DNA from: Epiperipatus broadwayi
Lineage: Eukaryota; Onychophora; Udeonychophora; Euonychophora; Peripatidae
Assembly: GCA_028023455.1 (NCBI GenBank)
Contig: JAQFVV010006273.1
Span: 4,100,142-4,164,141, forward strand
Direction of reading: 5' to 3'
DNA length: 64,000 nucleotides
The stretch's first letter is position 1. Every line of letters starts with the position of its first letter. Position numbers and translations under genes: made by a program. Below are positions 1 through 11,273 of this stretch, piece after piece. The notes beneath the pieces were generated by a model. The model did no database searches, was not told where the DNA came from, and worked only from the letters and a program-made list of their open reading frames with translations.

Positions 1-2
1 GG

Positions 3-463
3 CGCATATTTATAATTACAATTTTTTTTTATTGTGAAGAGAAAAACAATTTATTACATAAGTGAATGAACTCGATTGGCAATGGCAGATTACGAGGGTA
101 AGTACCATGAATTCGAACCCAGTTCTGCCCAAACAATTTGTATAGAGAAGAATGATGCCAAAAGAAAAGTTAAAGAAGCTTTCTACATAGCAAATGACAT
201 TAGTGCCATTAATAGAAGAGAGGCATGCTTTGCTCTCTCCAAACAATGGACTAACTAATTAAAACTTCAAACTCATTTGCATAATCACAACAGTCTTCAT
301 CCACAAAGCTATGAGTATGAGATTCCAACATTGAATCTCGAAAGCGCTAAGCAGACCTATTATACATTATTCATATAATTATAACTTCACTATTTAATGC
401 GAAAAAAAAAAGTCGCATATTTATAATTACAATTTTTTTATTGTGAAGAGAAAAACAATTTAT
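3..463. repeat. Two copies of a ~50-bp AT-rich sequence, 410 bp apart
   Basis: The stretch starting CGCATATTTATAATTACAAT and running into TTGTGAAGAGAAAAACAATTT occurs at about 3-52 and again at about 413-463 in the same orientation. The second copy is slightly different in its T-run. The sequence between includes the possible Penelope-like fragment, so these may be terminal or tail repeats of that element. Confidence 0.55.
76..258 (+). pseudogene. Possible C-terminal end of a Penelope-like element protein (GIY-YIG endonuclease region)
   Basis: A 60-codon open frame whose last half reads KRKVKEAFYIANDISAINRR. That resembles the closing helix of GIY-YIG endonucleases at the end of Penelope-like element proteins ('RKxKEAxYI...P.LNR'). 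The upstream GIY-YIG core would lie before the window or has been lost. The sequence just before the frame (from about 3) recurs at about 413-463, as if the element or its tail were duplicated 410 bp apart. Only a short stretch matches, by memory of the family, so this is a tentative call. Confidence 0.35.
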
Positions 464-608
464 TTTATATTAAGAAAATTAGAAGAGTAAATAGAGGATT
501 AAAAAAAAGTTGTTTCTCTTGTTCTGATAAAATTCCACTCTATTTAAAGAATAAAATAAAAATGCTGTCGATTATATTACTATTAACAATCATACTTTGT
601 TGATATCA

Positions 609-750
609 AAGTAAAGTGTATAATTTTAATAAAGTTATTTTTTATAGTGCTAAAGAATAAACATTAGTAAAACAAATACAAGTAAAGTGTATAATTTTAA
701 TAAAGTTATTTTTTATAGTGCTAAAGAATAAACATTAGTAAAACAAATAC
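609..750. repeat. Perfect tandem duplication, 2 x 71 bp
   Basis: Positions 609-679 and 680-750 are the same 71-base AT-rich unit (AAGTAAAGTGTATAATTTTA...AAACAAATAC) repeated head to tail with no difference that I can see. The identity suggests a recent duplication or a two-copy tandem repeat. Confidence 0.85.
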
Positions 751-979
751 ATATATAATTATATTTCTTGATTATGAACATTTTTAATTAATTGAGAAAA
801 TGCATAAAAGGGTATAAGAAAAACATGTTTTAATTAAAAATAATTTTAAAGAAACAGGTAATCTTGATAAAAACTACTATATCTAGAAAGTTAATAAGAA
901 AGTTATAACACAGATTGAGAGATAAAAAAAAAAGCAAAGATTAAGATAGAGAAGAGTTCTTGCATTGTATTCTACACTA

Positions 980-994
980 ACTCTCTCTCTCTCT

Positions 995-1054
<60 letters not shown>

Positions 1055-1171
1055 GGAGAGAGGAAGAGAGAGGGAGTGAGGGAAAGAGAGAGAGAGGGAG
1101 AGAGAGAGAAGAGAGAGAGGGAGAGAGAGAGAGAGAGAGGGCGAGGGAGAGGTAGAGGGCGAAAGAGAGTG
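980..1171. repeat. CT/GA microsatellite with strand switch and long purine tract
   Basis: A short (CT)n tract (980-996) turns directly into (GA)n at 997, then a GA-rich, almost pure purine tract continues to about 1170 (uninterrupted 997-1076, one T at 1077). Open frames here on both strands are simple-sequence artefacts, not genes. The switch makes a small self-complementary hairpin, and the purine tract could form a triplex. Confidence 0.9.
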
Positions 1172-1179
1172 TCCAAAAG

Positions 1180-2820
1180 AATTTTCTACATAGAAAGTAG
1201 TTTGGGAAAAAAATTTCAGAGCAAAAATTATCTTTAACCTGAAAAGCAGTAAAAGTAAGATTAAAAGAACAAAATATTGCTATAAAAATCAATTCTCGAT
1301 TGTAATAGTTGCAGAAAGTTTAGATAAATTTTGAAAAAAAAAAAAATTTCAAAACTATGCTTTATGCATAATTAAAAATAAATGTCTAAACAACTCTCTT
1401 GTGTGTCTCTTGGATCTTTAATCAAAGCTATTTTTTAGGACCCTGAATGCTTTCTCTTTGACGTCATATACGAATTAAATAAATAAATAAAAAAAGCTAA
1501 GTTTTACTTTTCAAATCTCGGAAAATAATAAATTATAATTAATCCATTAAAAAGTAGACTCCAGAGCAAATAAATATCTGGAATAACTTATAAGAAATAA
1601 GCAGGAAAAAAAATCACAAAAGATTACAGGTAAAAGATTATTTAATGTATCAGTTGACACGTTTATTACTTGAAAAGAATTTTATGTGTAAAATTTCTAA
1701 AAAAGTTATATATTATAAAAAGACCTCAAAAATAATTTTATTATATATATATTGACACTACTTAAATTTTTCATATTTAGATGTTGTGTGTGCGTGTCAG
1801 CGCTATAATTTTCTTTTATATTTTATCGTAGAAAATATATTTTCAATATTTTTTTAGTGATATCTACAATGATTTTACACTATTTATTCTGTTAAAGTGA
1901 GTAACAAATGAAGGGAGCTGATTGTTTGTCTAAAAAGGGAGACATTGAAAAAAAAGTATTTTTTTTATACCCTCATCTAAGATTTTACATCAATATCATT
2001 CCTTTTTTTTTTGGTTTGTCTACTTAAAAAGGAACTATTGCAAAAAAAAATAAAAATAATATTTTGTCAGAAATCTTTTTCTTAAAATATATATGTTAAA
2101 TTTTAAGCATTTAATTTAATACAATAGGCTTTTTAATATTAATGTGTTAGTTTGGCAGTCTAGTATTGGTGTGTTAAATGCTTATTTAATTTTATAGGTA
2201 TATTAATAATATTGTATATTTATAATTTATGTATATTTACATCTTTGCGTATTTGCATATGTATGTTTATTATATTTTTATTCACTTCTTTAAATTATTT
2301 AACTCTTAGTAATTTCTTTGCTATTATCACTATTACCAAACACAATTAATTGTTGTGAGATTACAAGTAAATATTTATAACATGTCTATAAAATAATAGA
2401 AGAATAATGAGATGTCAAAATATCCATTATGCAATGAGTTTTTTTTCCAATTGAGTTTGAATCGAGAGTAATGTAAAGTAAAGATCTGGGAAGTTAAAGA
2501 AAGAGGAGCTACGGAGATGCCACTTCATTGGAAATGATTAATGTTGGTATTCTCATGGCTTGTCATGAATAATAAATTCAAGCTGATGTTTTTTAAACCC
2601 TTGCTTCTCTAGTATGACATGACATTAGTTATGTACATAGATCAACCATTTCACATGCTAAAAAAATATAATAACCTAAGATTGTCCTTGAGAAAAATTA
2701 TTTTAAATGGAAAAAAAAATTAAATAAAAAAAGATATTTTCTTTATGTGTAAACAAAGGCCATGTGACGTTTTACAGGTTATGTACTATCTGATCATTTT
2801 ATTCATCAATATATGTTTTT
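1180..2820. other. AT-rich non-coding DNA
   Basis: I see no gene, no convincing repeat and no splice-bordered exon here. The sequence is poly-A/T-rich with many short homopolymers. It probably belongs to the ABCC gene's intron. Confidence 0.5.
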
Positions 2821-3160
2821 CAGAAAGGAGTTTTCTTTATTTGAAAGAAGATTCGTTTATTTCTCTTTGAGGTCTTAAGGAAACTGAGTAGGGCAAATTT
2901 CTGTTATCCATTCTATAACATTTCTGTGATTGCAGCTGTTTACCATACAATTATTATAGTATATGAATGTGGATGAGCTGCTTATCAACATGCATCACTT
3001 AGTAAGATGCTTTTTTTGGCTTTTTACCCCTGAGTTTAAAATCAAAAAACATCATGGTCTTGCTTTTTAATTGCTTGATAGTTCTTAATAAAAAATGAAT
3101 TTTTTGAGGGCAGAATAAATGTGTATATAAATGAACTTTTAAATATATATATATATATAT

Positions 3161-3212
<52 letters not shown>

Positions 3213-3930
3213 CAATAATGACAGACAAAAGTAAATCATGGTCCTAATTCTCAGGAGATGATAAACTTACCAGTCAAAGCAGCAGGTGATGGCAAAGGCA
3301 GCGAGTTCTAAGAATGTCATGATTTCCTTTTGATGACAGGTTTTTATTTAAGTTCTTACAACTACAGTTTACTTTCAAATTATAGAAGATTGCATGAATA
3401 GAAAAAAAAAGTACAATATTGAATGGGACATTTCTGATCTTTCAGACAATGGAATAAAAAAAAATATTTAAAAAGTGGATATAGGCACAAATATTCAAAA
3501 CGCAAGTGAATCAAAACACAAGTGGAGTTGCATTCATTATAAATAAAACATGGAAGAACAATATTGTGGAGATTGATGTTGTATCAGGTAGTTACCAATT
3601 GCCATTGGTTCAATTTTATGCTTGACAAGTTCTTACTGTGATGAAGAAATAAAAGATTTTTATATGGACATACATAAGACTTTTGATTAGACCAAACAAT
3701 ATTTTAAAATTTGTCATGGGAACCTTTAATGCTAGGATGAGTAAGCAAATAAATGATAAAAATGTTGTGATTAAATTTGGTTATGGTGATAAAAATAAGA
3801 GAGGACACAGACTTGTGAAGTTGCAGGATAAAAGTATATTATGAATTCTTTTTTTGAAAAAAATGCTATACAGGAATGAACATAGAAGCATTCCAATGAA
3901 GATACAGAAGAATTGGATTATATTTTGATC
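2821..3930 (+). mobile_element. LINE-A copy 1: diverged, 5' end kept, 3' end missing
   Basis: From CAGAAAGGAG at 2821 this follows the fuller LINE-A copy at 51678 through its 5' untranslated region, the start of its frame (ACAATAATGACAGACAAAAG at about 3213) and the endonuclease part. It stops matching at about 3930, soon after GAATTGGATTATATTTTGA, which corresponds to about 52775 of the fuller copy. Many substitutions and indels break the frame. An (AT)n tract (about 3140-3210) interrupts the 5' region and another AT tract starts where homology ends. Confidence 0.8.
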
Positions 3931-6900
3931 AGCATATATATATATATATATTGAAACAGTAAGGTCTGCTTTGCAGATCTTTGTTTCGCCTTTTCTCACC
4001 TATTTCCTACCCTCATACCTTAGTTTGAACCCCAATCTATCATAGTGTGTCTGCAATACGCTTACATACCGAAAATACCACATAATTTTAAACCACGAGT
4101 ACAATGCTCATATTATATATATAAGTATAATTCATTCCCAAATAAATAAAATATTATGGATTATGTATATGTTCACATAGTTTAGATTTATTTAAAAAGT
4201 AGATTATATAAGTTGTAATTGCGCACACACTATGATATGCATTTTAAAACTCATATCAAAATTATAAATTGTTAATTAAAGTTATTTTGTTTGAATCTAT
4301 TTACAAAAATATATTACAGTCATAATATATTTTTGATTTAAAATAAAGTTCATATTCATTTAGTAGATAAATTCAAATATTGCAATTGAAAAAGTAAAAT
4401 CATTTTCTTTAATTTAATAAAAGTCATTCCAAATATTTCTGTTAAAATAAATGAGGGACAATAGTTTAATTATTTAATTATTATCTAAGAAAACAGCAGA
4501 TGTCCACTTAAGGTTTTCTTTAATTAGTAAAAGTAATTTTTAATTAAATTTAGTTTGTAATTCTAATGTTGACAAGGAAATTTACAATAGAAATTAATTA
4601 AAAGTTTGTTAAATTCCTTTAGACATTCGGATAGATTTAATTACAGCTGATAAGTCCGATATATTTTTGTAATGCTCCAGGGCAGTTCTATTGTTTATTT
4701 CCACTATAAAAAGGAGGGTTTTCTTTTGTTTTTCATTCTGGTCATTTTGCTGATAAAATATTTCCAACCAAAATTATTCTGGTCATTTGCTGATGAAATG
4801 TGCTAGTAAAATATTCTTCAAAATATATTTTCCTGAGATTTTAGCTACGTGCCTGTGAACTTATATTTGAATCCAAGTTTTCATCTCCAAATTAATTTAC
4901 CATGTTTACTACACAAATTGCTAACCTTGACATGTCAGAGTAGAGCTGGTGTGGAGGCTATTTCCCTTAGGAATGGACGGCTGCTGCTCTAGACCATCGG
5001 AAGCTATCACGTAAGGAACCCCGGAATTGCTGCTGCTGCCAAAAATATGAACATTCCAGATTTTGCTGCCGAATTATAAAACCTACCGAACATCAATATA
5101 CCTGCAAATGCATCTCCAGAGGTAACCTAAATTAACCCAAGAGCTCTTGTGATTCCTAACTAACATGCTATAGCCATTTTAAATTATTACTTTTTATTTC
5201 ACATAACTTTATTATGTACTTCTTAATCAACAGTTTTGCTCTATCCTTGGGTTAATATTTTCTATTTATAAAGCTTTCTTTTATTTTATTATGATAATGT
5301 GTCAGAATCATCTTTGACCAAGTGAATTATTCCTTTTGTTGAAAGTAAGATGCCGCTATTAAGGCATATTTTAAATTTATAATAATTCCCATTTTTATTA
5401 TCTCACAAATCACTCGTTCGAGGGCAATTCTAATCTCCTTTAATATATATAATAATCACATAGTTTAAAATCTACATTTATTGATTTTAACATAATATGA
5501 GTGTATGTGCGAGGTCAATGATTTAAATGTGTCCCCAAATGCATGATTGCATAAATAAACCTATGCTTTCTTTTCAAACCCATAAGCATGCATTTTCCTA
5601 TGTTAAATACTGTGTTCTACTTTAATTACAAAGTTTATCATTGATGTTGAGAATGTGCGGACCCGTTTAAATGAATTTCTGGGAATTTGATTGGGCATTT
5701 CTCTTAATCCAAGTAAAAACCCATTTAGTATGTTTTATATACATTAGTTTAGTATTGCTGGTAAATGAATTTGTTGTTGAGACCACTTTGTTTCACTTTT
5801 CCAAGGATTTTTACACAGCCAAGTCGTTTCTCTCTTCGCTTCCTGCGGTTTCCAGGCAGAGTGTGTCCACAAATGTCACACCTGGGAATTAAACGCAATC
5901 GTCACCCAGTCGCTAAGTTTTGGCTGTTCATGACAACACTTTCCTATGGGTTAGTGGTGATCTGCCCTCCATAGTCATTCCAAATATTTCACTATTGTTT
6001 TATTTATATATTTATTTTTACAAAGCATCCATGACTTAAATGTGTCACACCCTCCAACTTTAATAAATTCATTATTAGCAATACTGACCTCCCATCTGCT
6101 TTAATTATTATTATCAAATAAATGCCTTGATCACATTCCCACTTTATTGCTTAGTAAGCTTTTGTCCGTGCCATTCTCGAAATCAATAAATATTATATCA
6201 CCCGTAATATCAAATATTTTATTAAACTGTTATAATTACTCAAAGCACCTCGCAAATGTTCCCATCTCTTTAAGCACATTATCATAATGCTATTAGCCCG
6301 AGGGATAGAATATATAATTTTGTTTAAAACCCTTTTGTCATTTATGGAATGTAATGCCAACAATTATTTAATAAGCATCCCTGTCTTATATAAGCAGACA
6401 GTGGCGTTATATATATATGTCTATATAAATAAATTTTGAAATCATTTAAAACTAATTTTGATTTTATATTATTGATTCCTATCTTTGTCTCAGTCTATAT
6501 ATCTATTTTATACATTTCTTTGTACATCCATAGACATTAATTAGCCACCCAAACTTATCTTAGCATAGAGTCTTTTGTTTATCCCTGACCACCAGGCACC
6601 GGTAAAAGGTTATACTAGTAGTAGCATCAGATGCATTATCATGTAGGTGGTGCTGTGAAATTTGGACTTTAGATGCGAACTTAGTATATCTAGAAGGCAA
6701 TCCCTCCTAGAATGTTCAGTTTTGTGTGTGGGGTTTGAATTCTGCAGTGTGTTAGCGAGATGGATGATTCTGACTGTTACAATATATATATTATATATAT
6801 TGTAAATGCTATTAATAAATTCAACACAGAAAGTGATCCTGTAAAACATGTTTATGCAAAACTAGGGAGACATTATTAATCAATGTCTGTATTCCAATTA

Positions 6901-7356
6901 TAATAAAATATATATAATTATTCAAAACAATACACTTAATTTAATACTTACATAATATTAATAATTTTTCTGAATATTATTAATTATAATAATTATGAAA
7001 CGTTTTCAGTGATTCCTAGTAAAATTTACATCAATGAAATTAATTATTATGTAAATAAATTAAAATAAACAGACTAAATTCTTATACTACTTCATTTACA
7101 AATTAAACTAATCATTCGTGTTAGAAATATAAACATATCAACACTTTTACCATAACTTCCAAACAATGGGTTTGATAAAAGTTTAGCAATACTGATAAAT
7201 CTACATTATAAATAAAACATGTAGAATGAGTATTTATTGTTTATTTAACTTATTTAAGTAGTAATGATTTTATTTAAGATATAATAAAATTTTAAATTTT
7301 ATTACAAAATGCTAAATACTTTTCATATCATAAATACATGCACATATATAATTTAC
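3931..7356. other. AT-rich intronic DNA with two GC-richer unclassified patches
   Basis: Mostly AT-rich. Two patches stand out by higher GC: about 4921-5130 (with CTGCTGCT runs) and about 5650-5970 (CCTGCGGTTTCCAGGCAGAG region, with short open frames). A TATA-like ACTATAAAAAGGAGGG lies near 4703. The patches look like old transposon remnants, but I cannot name them, and I found no second copy in the window. No further ABCC exon was recognised. Confidence 0.4.
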
Positions 7357-7530
7357 CTGAATTGGAAAAAACAAAAACAAAATTAAACATCCAAGTAAAG
7401 CCCAAGGTCCAATAATATAGTAGGAATAAACCAATGTACTGATTCCTAATACTATTGGCATTACAATGAATGAAGCAAAATTTGCCGTTTCATAAAGTGT
7501 ATTGGTATCAACAGTAAAAATATTGATATA
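7357..7530 (-). CDS. ABCC-type transporter exon, helices 3-4 of transmembrane domain 1
   Basis: Minus-strand exon of exactly 58 codons in phase 0 on both sides, with a T-rich TTTTATAG acceptor and a CAG|GTAAAT donor. It starts YINIFTVDTNTLYET, the MRP 'VNLLSNDVNRFDE' position after the STGQ motif. Two hydrophobic stretches follow (FIVMPIVLGISTLVYSYYII and ALLGCLILFLFFPIQ), separated by GPW, as in the 'xIGPAALLGxxVLLLLxPLQ' hairpin of the family. The remaining helices, nucleotide-binding domains and second transmembrane domain should follow at lower coordinates. I found no convincing exon between here and position 1, so the gene probably runs off the left edge. Confidence 0.85.
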
Positions 7531-10500
7531 CTATAAAAAAAAAAGAAAGATAAATATTACTTTCAAAACAGCATATTTGTTAAAGTAACTAATATTAATA
7601 TTTTCATCTATTAGATTTAGATATTGTATAAATATATGTATTTGGTCTGTGTTTATATATAGATTTATTCAGTGAAATTTTAAAGAGATGTTTAATTATT
7701 TCAAATTATGGTATAATTTTCAAATACAATTTTTTAAACCTTTCTCTTATGCACGCTCAGTACAGTTAATAAAATTAATACACGTTTACTTAGCTAACAT
7801 TCAAATTATTTAAGCAAACTAATTAAAAATAAATTAATTGTTTAAATTAAGATATTTTAATAGTTTTATTAAATTGTTTGATAAAATTATTGAACGTTTG
7901 AATTTAAACTATTAATTTATTGTTTAATATATAATTGAAAAAGTATTTGTTATCAAAAAATAAAATAAAAAGTTTAATGTTACATAAAACATGGGTGCAA
8001 TAGACAAAATGATTTGTATTGTTAAATATTATTTATTTTTTGTACTGACTGGTGGAATACTGATACTAATTCGGATAAGTTTATCAATAACTAAAATAAA
8101 TGTGACAAAGTTATATAAAATTCACAGTATTTTGAGAGTAATATTTTTTGTATAAAAACTAGGTATATATATATAGTAATGAGATAGGACCTTAAATTCT
8201 CAATTAAAGATTAGTGATGAACATATTAGAATGCTTTATTAGTTTCTAAGCCTATTACTGGTCATGTTAGTCATGCAATAGTAATATTTCCTGCACATGA
8301 GTGTCCAATCATATAAACACACTTCCACTGATATGCATATCAATCTAACTATATATATATAAAATGTGATCTAAGAGATTTTAGTTCTTTTGACATTTTT
8401 ATTTGTTTTAGGCTAGTACCATTTACCAAACCCATCACTGTATCACCAGGAAAACAGATTTAAACCATCATTCATTAAATAGTCATCCCAGTGGCACTGG
8501 ACATTATCTTGAGATACAAGCGAACTCAACCATGATATTGAACTACTTAACACTTAGTTTAAAATATTTTGTTGAATTGATGAAATGCGACATGAGAATT
8601 AAACAAAGGCCAAAATTTGAAATTTAGCAATATCTTATTTCACACAGTAACAATATTATAAATGCATTAGTATATTCTTCTCAAATAACAAACTCTGCCA
8701 ATATGGAGAGAATGACTATCAATAAAGGATTAAGAAAATTTACTTCAATATAATGGTTTTTAATAACTTTTATTACATTCTATTTTAGTAAAATTAAGTT
8801 ATTTCTTTCTTCTCTTCCCATCCTCTGCAATATATCAAAAAATGTTAATAATATCACAAAATTCCATAAAAATGTATATTGTTACCATCCTTAACTGAAT
8901 ATGACCATACAGACAAATGTACAATACATTTCTGAAACAAATAATTATTGAATAAATGTTAATTCATGGATGATCTCATGTGGTATGTATACAAAATGAT
9001 CTTACCAATTTTCTGTGGTAGTATAAGTTTCCAATTCAAAATTGTTCCAAATGGTTTATACATGATTAAGTATATTTTACCATTAGTGCTTCTGATTTCA
9101 GGATGGCAAACAAATGGTTGAATGTATTTCTTCATCCTTAGTTTTTTGGGTTGGAAAATAATTGAAAAATCAATTATTTATTCTTATTTTTTATTATTAT
9201 TTCAGACTGACAACAAAATGGTTAAATCAATATATTTCTTTAGGCTGGTAAACTGAATCATACGGTTAGATTTAATGTTAGAGTAGACAACATGTTTGTT
9301 TCTTTCATAATTTATCACAAATAGAATTTTGGTTGGAATCAGCAACTGTCATATTTTTTTTAAAATGACAATCAGTATCTGTTCCTTTCAGACTAAAGAT
9401 AAATTTTTCAGATAAAGGCTGCATTTTTCAGACTTTCTGTTTCTATGGAGTCGCATGCTAGGATAGAGATGAACACTTGTGTAGATGCCCTTAGCAATCC
9501 ATAATACATTAGGACAAATACTTAGTTTGCTAAATCATTGTTGTAGTTATTTTTTTTTTACAATTTTGAAGATATTCCTTTTCCAATGGCAAATATTAAC
9601 TTTACTATAGAAAATAGTAAGCGTGGCTTACTCTGATAGTAAAATACATTCGATTCTTAACTCAATTAGCACAGCCCTTTTATATCTAATTGTAATCGCA
9701 TTCAAAAAACATGTTATGCAACATAGTAAGCTAATTCCTTCCAAAAATCACTTTAATCTATTGTAAATCAATTTTGAATTGCACATTTTTTGGTCAACAA
9801 AAAATATTACTTTTTATATATATTTGAATTTGCTTCAAAACAAACCATGTTTAATTATTAATTTTAATAATTTTATATTCTTTTAACTTTTTAAATTTTA
9901 ATTCTGATTTATTTCTTTTACAATGAGCTATATTCAATCTGTTTTATCATCTTTTTATTACAATTATAAATTATTCTTATTTTTTTTTATTTTAATAAGA
10001 GACAGAATATTTAAAAATAAAGCACATACTGACACGTTCAGCGCTATTACGCACAAATTAACTTTTCCTTTATTATCTTATAATATATTAGTGCGTATAA
10101 CTTTCCCTTTACCAAGCTAAATCATTAGGCTTTTTCCATTTGTTTAAATTTGTATCCAACTACAAAAGACTACAATATATATGAATATTTGCATTAGCAA
10201 TATAGTTTACATTATCTTTCGTTGTGTGATTATTTTGAATTTTCTCTTTCTATTGTTTTAATCACGTATATAGATAATGTTAAATTCGGTTTAATTTATA
10301 TGTAAATAATTGCTAAATAGAAAAATTTATCAGTGATATATCATTAGTAATGAAATATAAGTGAAAAGTGCACTAAAATTATAACTGATTATGTAAGCTG
10401 AAAAGTAACTGAAGTTATCATTGATGAAATTTCATGGTAAAGATTTTATTGCACGCACACACACACACATTTATATATATATTCAATAGCAATTTGTAAA

Positions 10501-10637
10501 ACAATATACTATTACTATCTTATAATATATTTGATATTTTTTTGTGTGTTTGTATACAACTTTTCCGGTATATAACAAAAATTATATGTTACACACATTT
10601 AATAAAGTGTAAAATAAATCACAGTAAAGATTTTTAC
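7531..10637. other. ABCC intron, no feature recognised
   Basis: The 3.1 kb between two ABCC exons is AT-rich and has no recognisable gene or repeat copy. Its borders are the GTAAAA donor at 10637 and the TTTTATAG acceptor at 7531, read on the minus strand. Confidence 0.6.
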
Positions 10638-10723
10638 TTGGCCAGTAGATTTCTCTGAAAGGGATCTCATGCGAAGCAGTTTCTGCATTAGAAGTCCCAT
10701 TACAGCCACTTTTAGCTTCATTC
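10638..10723 (-). CDS. ABCC-type transporter exon, cytoplasmic loop of transmembrane domain 1
   Basis: Short minus-strand exon: two bases plus 28 codons, from a TACTTAG acceptor to a CAA|GTAAAA donor. The peptide MKLKVAVMGLLMQKLLRMRS followed by LSEKSTGQ matches the first intracellular coupling loop of MRPs, where family members read like 'GMRLRTALxxLIYRKALRLS...STGQ'. The phase-1 end of the upstream exon supplies the G of the glycine codon before MKLK. Alternative acceptors a few codons upstream would stay in frame and add residues, so the 5' border is slightly less certain than the 3' border. The intron upstream (10724-23180) holds the LTR retrotransposon and the hAT element. Confidence 0.8.
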
Positions 10724-10967
10724 CTAAGTATAATAAATACTGCTATACTAAAATGAAAAATAACTTTAAAATACAAAACATAAAAAAGTATAAATTAAAT
10801 TATTTATGAAATTAATATCATTATGAAGTAGTCAGTTTAATAACAAAACTTTGCATTTGTATCAAAAATTATATAATTTTAAGACCAGCCTTGATTAGTT
10901 TTCAATATGTCAAACAATAAATATATATACTTCTATATATTACTTGAAATAATAAATGTAAGTAAAT

Positions 10968-11012
10968 TGAAAGTCTGAGTTCAAATCCTTTCTAATTACA
11001 TTAAGTTCAGTA
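10968..11012 (+). repeat. Fragment of SINE-like family S1 (tRNA B-box-like motif)
   Basis: GAAAGTCTGAGTTCAAATCC followed by TTTCTAATTACATTAAGTTC matches the head region of the S1 family found at 60 kb. GAGTTCAAATCC fits the RNA polymerase III B-box consensus GGTTCGANNCC. Only the head is present here. Confidence 0.5.
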
Positions 11013-11273
11013 TAGACACTATACTTCTAGTTAAATATTATATACATATTGCAAAAGACTAAAAAGAAAAATGTTAGTAGGATTATAGAATTAAAAGTTA
11101 ATGCCATATTAATATAAAATATATAATTGATTGAGATTAACAATGGATTTTTTTTATCACAGTAAACTAGATACATGCAGAATAAGTTGGTATCACAAAA
11201 GATTTTTAATATTTTCATATTCGGAATGAATATTTTTAATCAATGGCAAATAAACATCAATATATATATATAT

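Noticed and set aside
883-1292. Open frames on both strands over the GA/CT tract
   Set aside because: They are translations of a dinucleotide repeat (Ser-Leu or Arg-Glu runs) with no domain.
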